Part shown: positions 25,173 to 34,625 of the stretch, piece by piece
Layout of the letters: each line of letters opens with the position of its first letter
How positions within the stretch are numbered: position 1 is the stretch's first letter
Source: Bin18 sp965200355
GTDB taxonomy: Bacteria > Desulfobacterota > Binatia > Bin18
Assembly: GCA_965200355.1 (NCBI GenBank)
Contig: OZ241351.1
Span: forward strand, 1,178,001 to 1,242,000
Direction: 5' to 3'
Length of the DNA: 64,000 bases
Program-made: the position numbers and the translations under genes
Notes under the pieces: model-generated
What the model was told of the DNA's origin: nothing
The model's input: only the letters and a program-made list of their open reading frames with translations
The model's database searches: none

Positions 25173-26048
25173 TCACGCCGAAAGCGCGCTATCTCGCAAC
25201 AGGGCGGCCCTCCTCCGGTAGGGGGCACGGAAAGAGACGTTCTGCGCCCAGGCTGCAAGCGGGAGACCGCTTGTCTCGGACCGGGCGGCCAGAGTGGCTT
25301 GATCCCGCATTATCCTGGGGTCCAGGGCAGTTGTATCACTGCCTGTCACAATGACATTGCCGCTCAGCACCGAACAGGCCGCCGTATACGGAAAGGCCGC
25401 GGCGAACGTCCTGCGGGCGGCATCATACACGGGCGTGGAAGCGTGCAGGTTGGAAACGAGCAGTCCGTGCGGACCCAAACGCGCGCGGCATTCGGCGTAG
25501 AAGTCGTGAGTCAGAAGATGCGGGCTCACCCCGTCGGCTCGGTAGGCGTCCAGCATAATCAGATCATACATCGTCCCAGCCGCCAGGGCGCGGACATGCG
25601 CGCGGCCATCGGCAATCACGGCCGACTGGCGCTCGTCTGGGAAAAAGCCAAAGAATCGGGTGGCAAGGGCCACGACGAGGGGGTCAAGTTCTACGGTGTC
25701 CAGTTGGGCGCTCTCAAAGACATGGTGCAAGAGCATTTGCAGCCGTCCACCCCCCAGGCCGACCAGAAGAATACGCTGTGGCTGCGGGCACCACACCAAG
25801 GCTAACAACATGGCCTGGGTGTACGGGGAGAGGAGGTCCAAGGGCGCGCGCGGGTCAAGGCGGGATTGGACTTCCTCGACGCGACTCCGCTGGTGTCGAT
25901 AACACAGCAGCACTTGAGCGTGCTTTCTGCGGACGACGATATGGTTATAGGCAGATTGTTGCTCAAAGAGGATACCCTGCGGGGAGTGGTGAAGGGGGGC
26001 GAGGCGGCGGGTGATCGCCGCCAGATTGTGTTCTTGCCAGGGGGACAT
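25173..26048 (-). CDS. Spermidine synthase-like methyltransferase-fold protein
   Basis: A 291-residue protein with the Rossmann fold of polyamine synthases: ILLVGLGGGRLQMLL (about 92-106), TVELDPLVVALA (the Glu/Asp that bind decarboxylated SAM) and IMLDAYRADGVSPHLLT (catalytic Asp), preceded by the family's HIVVRR substrate-lid region. It may be a true aminopropyltransferase or one of the many homologues of unknown substrate; no SAM decarboxylase gene is near. It lies downstream of the ExbB/ExbD pair on the same strand, 77 bases after the exbD stop. Confidence 0.82.
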   Translation of the reverse strand: MSPWQEHNLAAITRRLAPLHHSPQGILFEQQSAYNHIVVRRKHAQVLLCYRHQRSRVEEVQSRLDPRAPLDLLSPYTQAMLLALVWCPQPQRILLVGLGGGRLQMLLHHVFESAQLDTVELDPLVVALATRFFGFFPDERQSAVIADGRAHVRALAAGTMYDLIMLDAYRADGVSPHLLTHDFYAECRARLGPHGLLVSNLHASTPVYDAARRTFAAAFPYTAACSVLSGNVIVTGSDTTALDPRIMRDQATLAARSETSGLPLAAWAQNVSFRAPYRRRAALLRDSALSA

Positions 26049-26125
26049 GCCAGGGTGGGGTGGCGGTCGGCTATTCGGGTTCAGGCCGGACTGCCTTTCC
26101 CCTCATCTGTGTGAGTCCCCAACCC

Positions 26126-26545
26126 CTACCTGCCCTGGGTGGCAATGGCCAGGCGACCGAGCCCTTCGGTGCGAGCCAGGTCCATGACCTGCACGACCCG
26201 ATTATGAGTGACATCGCCGTCCGCCCGGATGACCAGCGTCACGTCGGCGCCTTGGGTTTTTTCCGCCTTAAATCGAGCTTCGAGTTCGGCAATCGTCGTC
26301 GGGGTCTCCCCCAAGAAGAGTTGGCCACCCTTCTTCAGGCTCACATTCAGGCGTTTTTTCTCCACCGGGGGTTTTGCCGACGCCGCCTTGGGCAAGCTCA
26401 CATCAACCTGGCCTTCGCGCGTTTTCTGAAAGGTGGCCAGAAAGCTGAAGGTGATGAAGAAGAAGATGAACATATTGATGACGATATCAGTGAGGGCCAA
26501 GGGCTCCATACTCGTCAAAATTTTCGTCTCGCGCTTAAACCGCAT
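26126..26545 (-). CDS. ExbD/TolR family protein
   Basis: A 139-residue inner-membrane protein with a short cytoplasmic N-terminus, one membrane helix carrying the proton-path Asp (ALTDIVINMFIFFFITF; Asp about residue 20) and a periplasmic domain. ExbD/TolR dimers sit inside an ExbB/TolQ pentamer and convert proton flow into movement of a TonB, TolA or similar partner. It overlaps the exbB-like gene by 11 bases. No tonB- or tolA-like gene is next to this pair, unlike the second pair at 34206-35256. Confidence 0.88.
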   Translation of the reverse strand: MRFKRETKILTSMEPLALTDIVINMFIFFFITFSFLATFQKTREGQVDVSLPKAASAKPPVEKKRLNVSLKKGGQLFLGETPTTIAELEARFKAEKTQGADVTLVIRADGDVTHNRVVQVMDLARTEGLGRLAIATQGR

Positions 26546-27251
26546 GACGGGCTGGCTCCTGTAGGGGCACGGCCTCCGGGACGGCTTCTTGGGCGGTCGT
26601 CCCAGTCAGCGCATCGAGCAGTTCTTCGGTGCGGGTCTCGGTCAGACGGGTCAAACGCTGTATGCGCGAAGTCAGGTGGTTGTAGAGAAGATAATAGGGG
26701 ATGGCTACCGTCAGCCCTGCCGCCGTGGTCAACATGGCTTTATAAATACCACCGGCCAGCACGCCAACGGTAATCTGGTCGCCCAGCGTCTCCCAGCTCA
26801 TAAAGGCTTCGACCAGGCCGATAATCGTGCCCAAGAAGCCCAGCATAGGGGCCACCCCGACCACGCTGGCCAGGGCCGTCATATACGCTTCGAGCCCGGC
26901 CACCACCTCACCGCCAAATCGCTCCAGGCGGCGTGTCAGCTCCGTCCGGCCCTCAAGGCGATACACGAAGGCCGTCTCGAACAGCCGGCCGAGCGGAGCA
27001 TTGTGCTCGCGGCAGACTTGGAGGGCCGTGTTCAGGGTCCCGTCTTGGTCGAGATGCCCGCCAGACCCCTGGATGAGGAGATGCAGGCGCTCGCACAGCC
27101 GGTTCAGCTGCGTCTGAAACCGCGCCAAGCCCCAAAACTTTGCAAGGACAATAGCCAGCGCGAAAATGGACAGGGCAATAATGAGATACATCACATTCCC
27201 GCCCTGGTCGATAAAATACAGAATTCCCGGAGAGTCCACCTGTGTTGGCAT
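26535..27251 (-). CDS. ExbB/TolQ/MotA family proton-channel protein
   Basis: A 238-residue membrane protein with three helices; the C-terminal two contain the TolQ/ExbB signature VVGVAPMLGFLGTIIGLVEAF and KAMLTTAAGLTVAIPYYLLYN with the conserved Thr and Pro residues of the channel wall. The ATG at 27249-27251 gives a normal N-terminus before the first helix (MYLIIALSIFALAIVLAKF); a longer reading to 27368 is an upstream extension without support. It works with the ExbD encoded directly downstream. Confidence 0.88.
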   Translation of the reverse strand: MPTQVDSPGILYFIDQGGNVMYLIIALSIFALAIVLAKFWGLARFQTQLNRLCERLHLLIQGSGGHLDQDGTLNTALQVCREHNAPLGRLFETAFVYRLEGRTELTRRLERFGGEVVAGLEAYMTALASVVGVAPMLGFLGTIIGLVEAFMSWETLGDQITVGVLAGGIYKAMLTTAAGLTVAIPYYLLYNHLTSRIQRLTRLTETRTEELLDALTGTTAQEAVPEAVPLQEPARHAV

Positions 27252-27491
27252 AGCGCGGTATATGTAGCGGAGTTCCCCTCTGAGGGGAAGGGTCTCAAAC
27301 TCGTCGCAGACCGTATCTGTATGTATAACGGGGTGCTTTTTATCGACATGAAGCCGGCAGAGACACACGCGCTGAGCAGTTCCCGTCTTGATTTTCTGCC
27401 GAGTGTTTCCTTGTCAAAGGAAAACAAGGAGGGTAGAAAGGGCCACATTCGCGCTTTGGTATTGATACGGACGACAGGAAGGAAGGCTGCT

Positions 27492-28073
27492 ATGAGGAAC
27501 CCATTTGCATGGCGCTGCTCAGCGAGACCCAGGCTTGCATACCCTCAGTGGGTGCGTCGTTCTTGCTTGATTGTCCTCGGGACCTGCGTTTTGTCTGCCC
27601 TTCCAGCGCTTCTTCAGGCTCAGCCGCAGAATGTGGAAGTTCAGGTCCGGCCATTAAACGCAACCACTGCGATGACCATCGTCCCGCCGGGGCGAGGCGC
27701 ATCCGCCGGGCGCAGAGCAACGGACAACAGATGGGAGCGCGTACAGGAAAGCGCCGCCTCTGTGAACGAAAGGTGGGAGCGTATCCGGGACAGTGAGAAC
27801 TTTGTGATAGAAGTGAAAATCTACAATAAGACCGACCGCGCCTATCTGCTCAAAGCCAATACGGTCTCCTTACGCGCCGAGTCGGGCGAACGGGTGCGAC
27901 CGCTGGAAGCCGGCGAAGAGAGTCCAACGCCGGTCCTCACCGATCAGACCATTACACCCGGTGCGGAAGTCCGGGGCTATCTATCTTTCCCGCCGGGCGC
28001 ATATACCGGCGCCCGCGGGTTTCTCATTGAAGAGCGCACCCAGGCCAACGAAGGGTTTAGTATCGACTTTTAG
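27492..28073 (+). CDS. Exported protein of unknown function
   Basis: A 193-residue protein starting at ATG 27492, with GGAAGGAAGG shortly upstream. A signal peptide with arginine-rich n-region and hydrophobic core (SCLIVLGTCVLSALPALL) ends at AQA, giving a secreted or periplasmic product. The mature part resembles a beta-sandwich accessory domain (VEVKIYNKTDRAYLLKANTV and GAEVRGYLSFPPGAYTGARG). The very long frame that could extend it to 26589 passes antisense through the ExbB gene and is rejected. It is divergent from the exbB/exbD pair. Confidence 0.65.
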   Translation: MRNPFAWRCSARPRLAYPQWVRRSCLIVLGTCVLSALPALLQAQPQNVEVQVRPLNATTAMTIVPPGRGASAGRRATDNRWERVQESAASVNERWERIRDSENFVIEVKIYNKTDRAYLLKANTVSLRAESGERVRPLEAGEESPTPVLTDQTITPGAEVRGYLSFPPGAYTGARGFLIEERTQANEGFSIDF

Positions 28074-28098
28074 GCTGGCGCTCTCGCCCCGCTTCTGC

Positions 28099-30420
28099 CT
28101 ATTCCTGACGAATTTCTGGAGGAACGAAGGCCGTCACGGGCGGTGGGTCGCCCTGGTAGCGTTCGACTTGAACCAGAGTGGTGTGGGCACTGGGCCCCTG
28201 ACCCAGCTTTGAGGTCCCTTTGTCCAAAGTGAGCACATTCGGGTTGCCGTGTTTTTCCAACGACCCTGGCAGCCCCGGCTTAAGCGGGTCATACCACGCT
28301 CCCGTGGGAAGCTGGACCACGCTCTGCTGGATAGCGGACGTAACGCGGACACCGGCCAGACATTGCCCCCGGTCGTTAAACACCCGGACAATATCGCCCT
28401 CGCTCAGCCCACGCGCCTGAGCATCGACCGGATGGATCCAGAGGGGTTCGCGTCCGGCGACCTTTGATCTGCGGCTGACTGACCCCTGGTCGAGCTGGCT
28501 GTGCAACCGGCTGGCTGGCTGATTAGAAATCAGGTGGAGGGGATAGTGCTCGGATTTCTCACTCCCCAGCCATTCGAGAGGTTCCATCCAGGTCGGGTGT
28601 GGCGGGCAATCGTCGTAGTGATACGACGCAATCCGCTCTGACCAGATTTCTATTTTCCCGGAGGGCGTGTCGAGTGGATGCGTGTCAGGGGCGGCCCGAA
28701 AAGCAGACAGAAAAGGCGGGGGCTCAGCGGGGGGCGGCAGTTCAAAATAGCCGTCTGTCCAAAACTGCTCAAAGTCAGGCAGAGCAAAACCCCGTTCCTG
28801 CGCGCGCTCGCGGGAGAGCGTGTAGAGGTGGCGCAGCCAAGCGGCTTCGTCCCGTCCTTCGGTAAATCCTTCTCGAAAGCCCAGGCGTTCGGCCAGGGCC
28901 GCAAAAATATCGTGATCGTTCCGCGCCTCACCGACCGGCTCCAGCGCCTGTTTGTTCGCCACCACAAAACCGTCGCGGGGCGTACAGACCATATCGTTGC
29001 GTTCGAGCGGGGTCGTTGCTGGAAGGATGATATCCGCGTGGCGCGCCATGGGCGTCCACCACGGCTCATGGACGATAATGGTTTCTGGCTTTTGCCACGC
29101 CCGCAACAGGCGGTTCACATCTTGATGGTGATGAAAGACATTACCGCCGACCCAGTAGACCAGGCGAATATCAGGATAGGTCGCCCGGCGTCCGTTATAG
29201 TCAAATGCCTCGTTCGGATGCAGCAAGAGGTCGGCAATGCGGGCAACCGGGATGACATCCTCAACGGGGTAGGCACAGCGCTCAAGGGTGGCCCAGGGAA
29301 TGCGCGCGGCCGGGTTTCCGACGGTAGCGACAGCGGAGTAGCCATAGCCAAACCCGCCGCCGGGGAGGCCGACCTGTCCCAATATGGCGGCGAGGGTGAC
29401 GGCCATCCAATAGCTCTGCTCGCCATGATCTGCCCGTTGGAGGGACCAGGCTAGGGTGATCAGCGTGCGCTTGGCGGCCATACGCCGGGCCAGCGTGGTA
29501 ATCGTCTCAGCCTCCAGACCAGTGATACCGGCTGCCCAGTGCGCATCTTTGGGCTGCCCATCGCTCTCGCCCATGAGATACGGTCGAAACCGCTCAAAGC
29601 CGACACAGTACCGCGTCAGGAACTCGTCATCGGCCAGCCCCGCTGTGACCAAGGTATGGGCCAGACCGAGCATCAGCGCCACGTCGGTATTGGGGCGCGG
29701 GGTCAGCCATTCGGCCTGTAGAAAGTCGGCGGTATCGTTTTTCACCGGCCCGATATTCAGGAATGTGACACCCGCCCGCCGACAGGCTTCCAAGCCGTCT
29801 CGGGTGCGATGCCGGGCCACTCCGCCATAGGCCACCTGTGCGTTTTTGAGCGGCATCCCGCCAAACGCCACCACCAGTTCGGAATGCCGGGCGATGGTCT
29901 GCCACGAGGCTTGTTCGATCAGCAGACGAAAAAAATTTCCGGCAATATAGGGCATGACCACATCGGCTGCCGCATGGCTATAGGTGTTGATTGAACGGAC
30001 GAAGCCACCAAAGAGATTCAGGAAACGGTGCAGTTGGCCTTGGGGAAAATGGAAGGAGCCGGCACTGCCCCAGCCGTATGAGCCGGCATAAATCGCCCGG
30101 TTACTGAAGGTATTGCGGATCCGTTCAAGCTCAGCGGCAACGAGGTCAAGCGCACGCTCCCAACTGAGCGCAACAAAAGGCTCGCCCCCACGGGTGCCCC
30201 TGCCCGGTCCGTTCCTGAGCCAGCTTTCGCGTGCCGTAGGCTGACGAATGCGAAGCTCGTCATTGACTGCCTCGACATAGGAGCGCCCGAGAGGAGAGGG
30301 GTCGGGGTCTTCAGGGGTGGCGTCCATGCCAACCAAGCGTCCCTCTTTGACCCGAGGCGCATAGCCGCCCCAGTGGAAGGCGGAACGTGGATTGACGGCG
30401 TTGTCAGCGATTTTCATCAC
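28099..30420 (-). CDS. Molybdopterin oxidoreductase, BisC/TorA type
   Basis: A 773-residue DMSO-reductase-family molybdoenzyme. Near residue 119 the sequence AGSYGWGSAGSFHF supplies the serine ligand to molybdenum typical of DMSO, TMAO and biotin-sulfoxide reductases, and there is no N-terminal [4Fe-4S] cysteine motif or Tat signal. Downstream parts (VGGNVFHHHQDVNRLLRAW and the C-terminal pterin-binding domain with NDRGQCLAGVRVTSAI) match. It is therefore probably cytoplasmic, like BisC, which reduces biotin sulfoxide or methionine sulfoxide; the substrate is inferred. It is the last gene on this strand after the TPR protein, 21 bases apart. Confidence 0.88.
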   Translation of the reverse strand: MMKIADNAVNPRSAFHWGGYAPRVKEGRLVGMDATPEDPDPSPLGRSYVEAVNDELRIRQPTARESWLRNGPGRGTRGGEPFVALSWERALDLVAAELERIRNTFSNRAIYAGSYGWGSAGSFHFPQGQLHRFLNLFGGFVRSINTYSHAAADVVMPYIAGNFFRLLIEQASWQTIARHSELVVAFGGMPLKNAQVAYGGVARHRTRDGLEACRRAGVTFLNIGPVKNDTADFLQAEWLTPRPNTDVALMLGLAHTLVTAGLADDEFLTRYCVGFERFRPYLMGESDGQPKDAHWAAGITGLEAETITTLARRMAAKRTLITLAWSLQRADHGEQSYWMAVTLAAILGQVGLPGGGFGYGYSAVATVGNPAARIPWATLERCAYPVEDVIPVARIADLLLHPNEAFDYNGRRATYPDIRLVYWVGGNVFHHHQDVNRLLRAWQKPETIIVHEPWWTPMARHADIILPATTPLERNDMVCTPRDGFVVANKQALEPVGEARNDHDIFAALAERLGFREGFTEGRDEAAWLRHLYTLSRERAQERGFALPDFEQFWTDGYFELPPPAEPPPFLSAFRAAPDTHPLDTPSGKIEIWSERIASYHYDDCPPHPTWMEPLEWLGSEKSEHYPLHLISNQPASRLHSQLDQGSVSRRSKVAGREPLWIHPVDAQARGLSEGDIVRVFNDRGQCLAGVRVTSAIQQSVVQLPTGAWYDPLKPGLPGSLEKHGNPNVLTLDKGTSKLGQGPSAHTTLVQVERYQGDPPPVTAFVPPEIRQE

Positions 30421-30441
30421 TCGCCCCCAAAGATGAGGCGC

Positions 30442-32838
30442 TTAGACCCCACACGTTTGGCTGGCAAAGTCCTGAATCTTGGACTTGAGACTGGCATCGC
30501 CGAGTCGTTTCAGCATTCTTTGCGCGCTATTGACCGTCTTACATGCCTGGGTCGCATTGCCCAGGGTGTCGTTGAGCCGGGCGACTTCAAACGTCCCGCG
30601 AAACCAGAGTGGGTCACCGACCTGGGTGCCCTTGAGCATGGCCTCCCATAGGGACAGCGCCCGTTTTTTATCTCCTTGTACCTCAGAGACCTGGGCGAGT
30701 CCGACAATGGCGACAAGCGCATAAGCGCCCTGCTTTTGCTCAAGGTCTTTATAAATCAGCGCAGCCTTGTCGTACTGCTTGGTATCGAGATAGAGCTGGG
30801 CCAAGTCGTAGTGGAAGCGGTCTGGGGACTGATCCTCCGCAAAGACCCCATCATTCTGGAGCCAGACCTCATGCAGCCGCGCCAGCGTCTGCTTGGCAAT
30901 GAGTTCGTTGTCTTTCTCATTCTGACGGCGGAGTTTGCGGATGTCTTTTTCCAGTACTCCAGACAGGCCAGCCAGGAGTTCGGCTTGTTTGTCGGGCTGA
31001 TAGCGCGCGACAATTTTTTCGACGTCTTGGGCGAGCTCGGCATAGCGTCTGGTCTTCTGCAACGCGACCAGCCGGGTCCGGGCAACGGTCTCAAACGCAT
31101 CGGGCTGCTTTGGATACTTCTCCTCGAAGCCTTCGAGAAAAGAGACGATCTGTTCGGCGTTGGCATCCATATCGTGACTTAAATAGACGGCGTTCATCAC
31201 GCTGACCTTGCCCGGATATTCACGATAGGGGTCCCGCTTCACCAGTTTGGGATTGCTTTTGGCCAGCTTGGCGCTGTTCTTCCAGTAGTCGTCCAGACTG
31301 ACGCCAATCCGCTGGCGGATATCGTCTTCACTCAGGCCACTGCTGGTATCGCCGTCTTCAATCGCGTGCAGCACCTCAAAGTACGACTGGAGCGTGGCAT
31401 AGTCGGCGCGCACGCGGAAGGCCGGCGCGGCGCGCACCTTTTGATACGCGTCCGCCGCTTTCAAATACTCCTCTTGCTCTTGGTAATACTCGCCCAGCCG
31501 GAAGTGGGCTTCGTAGATGGAGCGGTGCCTGGGGTATTTCCGCGCGAAGTCGCGAATCGCCTGGACATACAGCTTCCCGTTCTGCGCGCTTTGGCCGCGG
31601 GCGTATAATGACTCCGCCGACTTGAACTGAAAGTATTCCGCGTCCGCCGCGTGCTTGGTCTTGGCCCCGCCGTTGCCAAGAAAGGTGTCCAAGGTCTTGA
31701 TGGCTTGTCGGTAGCGACGTTGCTCGTACAGCCCAACGCCAAGGTAGTACTGGGCGTCGGCCTGATACACGGCAGCATTGGGGTCGGTTGAAGCAATGAC
31801 TTCTTCAAGAAAAGGAACCGCTTTGGCAAACCGGCGCTTCTGCATATGCTCCTTGGCTTTTAACCAGGGCGGAAACGGGTTTTCCTGCTCGGCAATGACG
31901 AGTTCTTCCTCGCGCGTCAATTCTGCCTCAATCAAGGCGTCGGCCCGGTCCGCCCACTTCCCGCCGGCCTTGCGGAGTTCGAGAATCAAGGCCAAGAGTT
32001 GACCGCGCAGTTGGTTCCGCTTCTTACCGCTCGCCTTGCGACTCTGCTTGGCAATACTCTTTGCCTGTTGAAATTGGGCTTGTGCCAGTTCCGTCGGAGA
32101 AGGCTGGGCCTTCCCGCCACGCTTGGCATAGCGTCGTGTCTGCTCCAGGGCCCGCTGGGCCTTGCGTTTCATATCGGTTGACAAGCCGGGCTGTTTCAGT
32201 AGCAGCTCAAAATCTCGTATGGCCCAGTCAAACTTCTCAAGTTCGCGCTCGCTCAACGCCCGGCCGAACAGGCTCTCGTTCTTGAGCCGCGAGGCCTGGT
32301 CGCCGACCGCGAATTCACCAAAGCCGTTCATGGCTTTGGTCAGCAGGGTTTCCTTTTTCTTCTCCTCGAAGGTGAACGAGCCGATGTAGTTCAGCCAGTT
32401 CAAGAAATATAAAGCGCGGGCCGCCACCCCTTGTTCCGAACGGTATTCCTGTGAGTCCTGCACCGCCTCCAGGTCGCCATCCTGCGCAATGACCTCCTGC
32501 GTCATCTGGTCAACCCGCTTGAAACTGCCGGTATAAATATCGTTCAGCGGTCCGTGGAGCGTCTCGTAGACGGTACGAATGGCGTTTCTACTCGACGTGG
32601 TTTTGACTGCTTGGGCCAAATTTGGGAGCGCCACAAATGCTAAGACGACCGGGCCAAGGATTTGAATGGCTTGGAGTTTGGCCTGCGCATTCCCCTGTTT
32701 GAGCGCGTTGGCCTTGCTCCGAGCCTGCTTTGCCCGGGCCGAGAGTTCAGCAACCGACGCTGCTTCGACCTCGGAGGGCGGCAAACCCAAGTGCACACTC
32801 AGAGAGATGATACCGATAATGGAAACCAGACGCCGCAC
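30442..32838 (-). CDS. Large exported TPR protein
   Basis: A 798-residue protein with a signal peptide (LVSIIGIISLSVHLGLPPSEVEA) and numerous helical repeats of the TPR type; the clearest are in 340-480 (YYLGVGLYEQRRYRQAIKTLD, FRLGEYYQEQEEYLKAADAY) and near 690-720 (YDLAQLYLDTKQYDKAALIY). Exported TPR arrays scaffold protein assemblies at the periplasmic face. It directly follows the VWA gene (94 bases) and ends 21 bases before the molybdoenzyme. Co-occurrence with exbB-exbD-VWA suggests it is the periplasmic partner of a PMF-driven complex; this is inference. Confidence 0.85.
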   Translation of the reverse strand: MRRLVSIIGIISLSVHLGLPPSEVEAASVAELSARAKQARSKANALKQGNAQAKLQAIQILGPVVLAFVALPNLAQAVKTTSSRNAIRTVYETLHGPLNDIYTGSFKRVDQMTQEVIAQDGDLEAVQDSQEYRSEQGVAARALYFLNWLNYIGSFTFEEKKKETLLTKAMNGFGEFAVGDQASRLKNESLFGRALSERELEKFDWAIRDFELLLKQPGLSTDMKRKAQRALEQTRRYAKRGGKAQPSPTELAQAQFQQAKSIAKQSRKASGKKRNQLRGQLLALILELRKAGGKWADRADALIEAELTREEELVIAEQENPFPPWLKAKEHMQKRRFAKAVPFLEEVIASTDPNAAVYQADAQYYLGVGLYEQRRYRQAIKTLDTFLGNGGAKTKHAADAEYFQFKSAESLYARGQSAQNGKLYVQAIRDFARKYPRHRSIYEAHFRLGEYYQEQEEYLKAADAYQKVRAAPAFRVRADYATLQSYFEVLHAIEDGDTSSGLSEDDIRQRIGVSLDDYWKNSAKLAKSNPKLVKRDPYREYPGKVSVMNAVYLSHDMDANAEQIVSFLEGFEEKYPKQPDAFETVARTRLVALQKTRRYAELAQDVEKIVARYQPDKQAELLAGLSGVLEKDIRKLRRQNEKDNELIAKQTLARLHEVWLQNDGVFAEDQSPDRFHYDLAQLYLDTKQYDKAALIYKDLEQKQGAYALVAIVGLAQVSEVQGDKKRALSLWEAMLKGTQVGDPLWFRGTFEVARLNDTLGNATQACKTVNSAQRMLKRLGDASLKSKIQDFASQTCGV

Positions 32839-32932
32839 GCTTGTACTCCTTTTTTAACCCTGCCCTGCACGTCAGGCGGGGAGCGGTGGCAGGTGGCTCG
32901 GAATCAGGGTCACGTTCTTTGCCCATGCAACC

Positions 32933-34174
32933 CTACTCCAAGTCCCGTAAGTATTTCGCCATCTCCACTTCCCAGCGCGAACCAAAGGTCATGATGATAA
33001 TGTTCTTGGTCAATGCCTTTTCCTCGGTCAACGGGATAAAGTCGCCCCCGCCGGCCCGGGCCACAGACGCCATGGTATGCCGGAAGTCGCGGTAGAAACT
33101 CGGCAGCGGTGTTGGCTGAAAGGCGACATTCATCACTTTCCCGGTCCGCTCCCAGAGCGCGTACTCAAAGTCTTCGTGCATTTTATCGGCCAGGTCCATG
33201 ACACTGACCACCCCACCACGCGCCTGGAACCCCTGCGCCAAGCTCAGCACACTACTCATACTCTCTGGATGGGGCGGTGAACCAGCGGCAAGAATGACCA
33301 CGCGCCGTGAGCGTTTCCGCCAGCTCAGGTCGTTCATGGCCGCGTCCATTCCTTCATACACGGCTTCCGGCCAGTCGCCGCCGCCATCAGAATGCAGATT
33401 CGACAAAAAGCCTTTGAGCTTGGGGGTGGAAAAACTCAAATCCACCCATTTGGTGACATATTCCTCACCCCGGTCACGATAGGCCACAATACCGATCCGT
33501 GAGGTCGGGACGAGCTTGCGCAACAGCGTGACCAGTTTCGTCAAGCGGTCACGCACCGAATCGATCACAAACTGCATACTGTCTGTGGCGTCAATCACCA
33601 GGGCGACATCCAGACCGACCTTGCGCAGCCCCCGCCCATAGTCGCCAAATCCCCCACCCCCGCCGAGGTCTCCAGCACCAACCAGACCGCTGAGATGGGT
33701 GTCGATACCAGAAAAACTACTGTCCGCCCGCTGGACCTCAATCGTCACCGGTCCGATGCCTGAGAAGACAGGAATGGCAGCGCGTTGAATAGGAGCCTGA
33801 AGCGGCCCGGTGGACGCCGGCCCGGTTGGTCGCGCTCTATTCGGCGCGAGGTCCTCCATGGTCAGAATGCCCGGAATATCCTCCAGGGAAGGCTCGCCTT
33901 CCCAATCGTCGGGCAGTTCCTCCTCAGCCAGAGCGTCCAGTTCTTCCGGGGTCAGCGGCAGGGCCTTGACCCGTACCATTTCCGGCTCTTGCATGATGGT
34001 CACGGCCGTGGTGGCAAAGATGGACAAAACGAGAATATGGGCCGCGGTCGAGAACGCAAACCAGCGCGCATTTCTCCGAAAGCCTCCGCCTCGATGCAGC
34101 CACAGGTCCTCTTGGACTTTACGCTCGACGGAAGTGTCCGCGGATGGTTTCGTGTTTTCTTCGGGCGAAGCCAT
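32933..34174 (-). CDS. TonB-like anchor fused to a von Willebrand A domain
   Basis: A 413-residue protein of unusual build. Residues 38-58 are a membrane helix with Ser42 and His46 (FSTAAHILVLS), the same S-x3-H spacing as the two functional residues in the TonB membrane anchor (Ser16, His20); residues about 60-110 are acidic and proline-containing, as a periplasmic spacer; and from about 185 a VWA domain begins (LDVALVIDATDSMQF, a DxTxS MIDAS metal site, then GIVAYRDRGEEYVT and VVILAAGSPPHPES). There is no TonB C-terminal domain. AAGGAGG lies eight bases before ATG 34174. It follows exbD directly, so it is the likely moving element of this complex. Confidence 0.85.
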   Translation of the reverse strand: MASPEENTKPSADTSVERKVQEDLWLHRGGGFRRNARWFAFSTAAHILVLSIFATTAVTIMQEPEMVRVKALPLTPEELDALAEEELPDDWEGEPSLEDIPGILTMEDLAPNRARPTGPASTGPLQAPIQRAAIPVFSGIGPVTIEVQRADSSFSGIDTHLSGLVGAGDLGGGGGFGDYGRGLRKVGLDVALVIDATDSMQFVIDSVRDRLTKLVTLLRKLVPTSRIGIVAYRDRGEEYVTKWVDLSFSTPKLKGFLSNLHSDGGGDWPEAVYEGMDAAMNDLSWRKRSRRVVILAAGSPPHPESMSSVLSLAQGFQARGGVVSVMDLADKMHEDFEYALWERTGKVMNVAFQPTPLPSFYRDFRHTMASVARAGGGDFIPLTEEKALTKNIIIMTFGSRWEVEMAKYLRDLE

Positions 34175-34205
34175 GGCCCTACCCTCCTTGACTGTGCCGG
34201 GTCGC

Positions 34206-34625
34206 TTAGCCGGCCTGTCTGGCAGCAATCGCGACCTGAGCCGCTCCGGCTCGTTGAGCAATGGAGAGGATTTTGACCGCCTCTCCTAAAATAACGTCCT
34301 TGTCGCCTTCGAGCACAACCGGGACATCTGGTTTCGCGTCGACTTGCTGCCGGATAGCCACCTCAAGCTCGGCCATCGTTACCGGTCTGGCGTTCACAAA
34401 AATTTCCTTTTGGGGTGTGACCGTAATCACAATCTGACGCGGTTCCGAGTCGGTTTCCTGCACCTCGGGCAGATTAATTTCCGCTCCAGATTGAACCATC
34501 GCCACGCTCGTGACCATAAAGATGATTAAGAGCACTAAAAAGATATCAGTCAAGGGAGTGATATTGATCTCGGCCATAATATCGGACCCACCCCCGCTCT
34601 TTTTGCGTGGACTAGCCATTCCCAT
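34206..34625 (-). CDS. exbD: ExbD/TolR family protein
   Basis: A 139-residue inner-membrane protein: N-terminus MGMASPRKKSG, then INITPLTDIFLVLLIIFMVTS with the proton-path Asp (about residue 26), then a periplasmic ExbD domain (QIVITVTPQKEIFVNARPVT). It overlaps exbB by 14 bases and is followed 31 bases later by the TonB-VWA gene, so the three are one transcript. Presumably it transmits proton-motive force to that protein. Confidence 0.92.
   Translation of the reverse strand: MGMASPRKKSGGGSDIMAEINITPLTDIFLVLLIIFMVTSVAMVQSGAEINLPEVQETDSEPRQIVITVTPQKEIFVNARPVTMAELEVAIRQQVDAKPDVPVVLEGDKDVILGEAVKILSIAQRAGAAQVAIAARQAG

Noticed and set aside
26589..27491. Upstream extension of the plus-strand gene at 27492
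   Set aside because: The frame is antisense to the ExbB gene. The signal peptide and ribosome site place the start at 27492.
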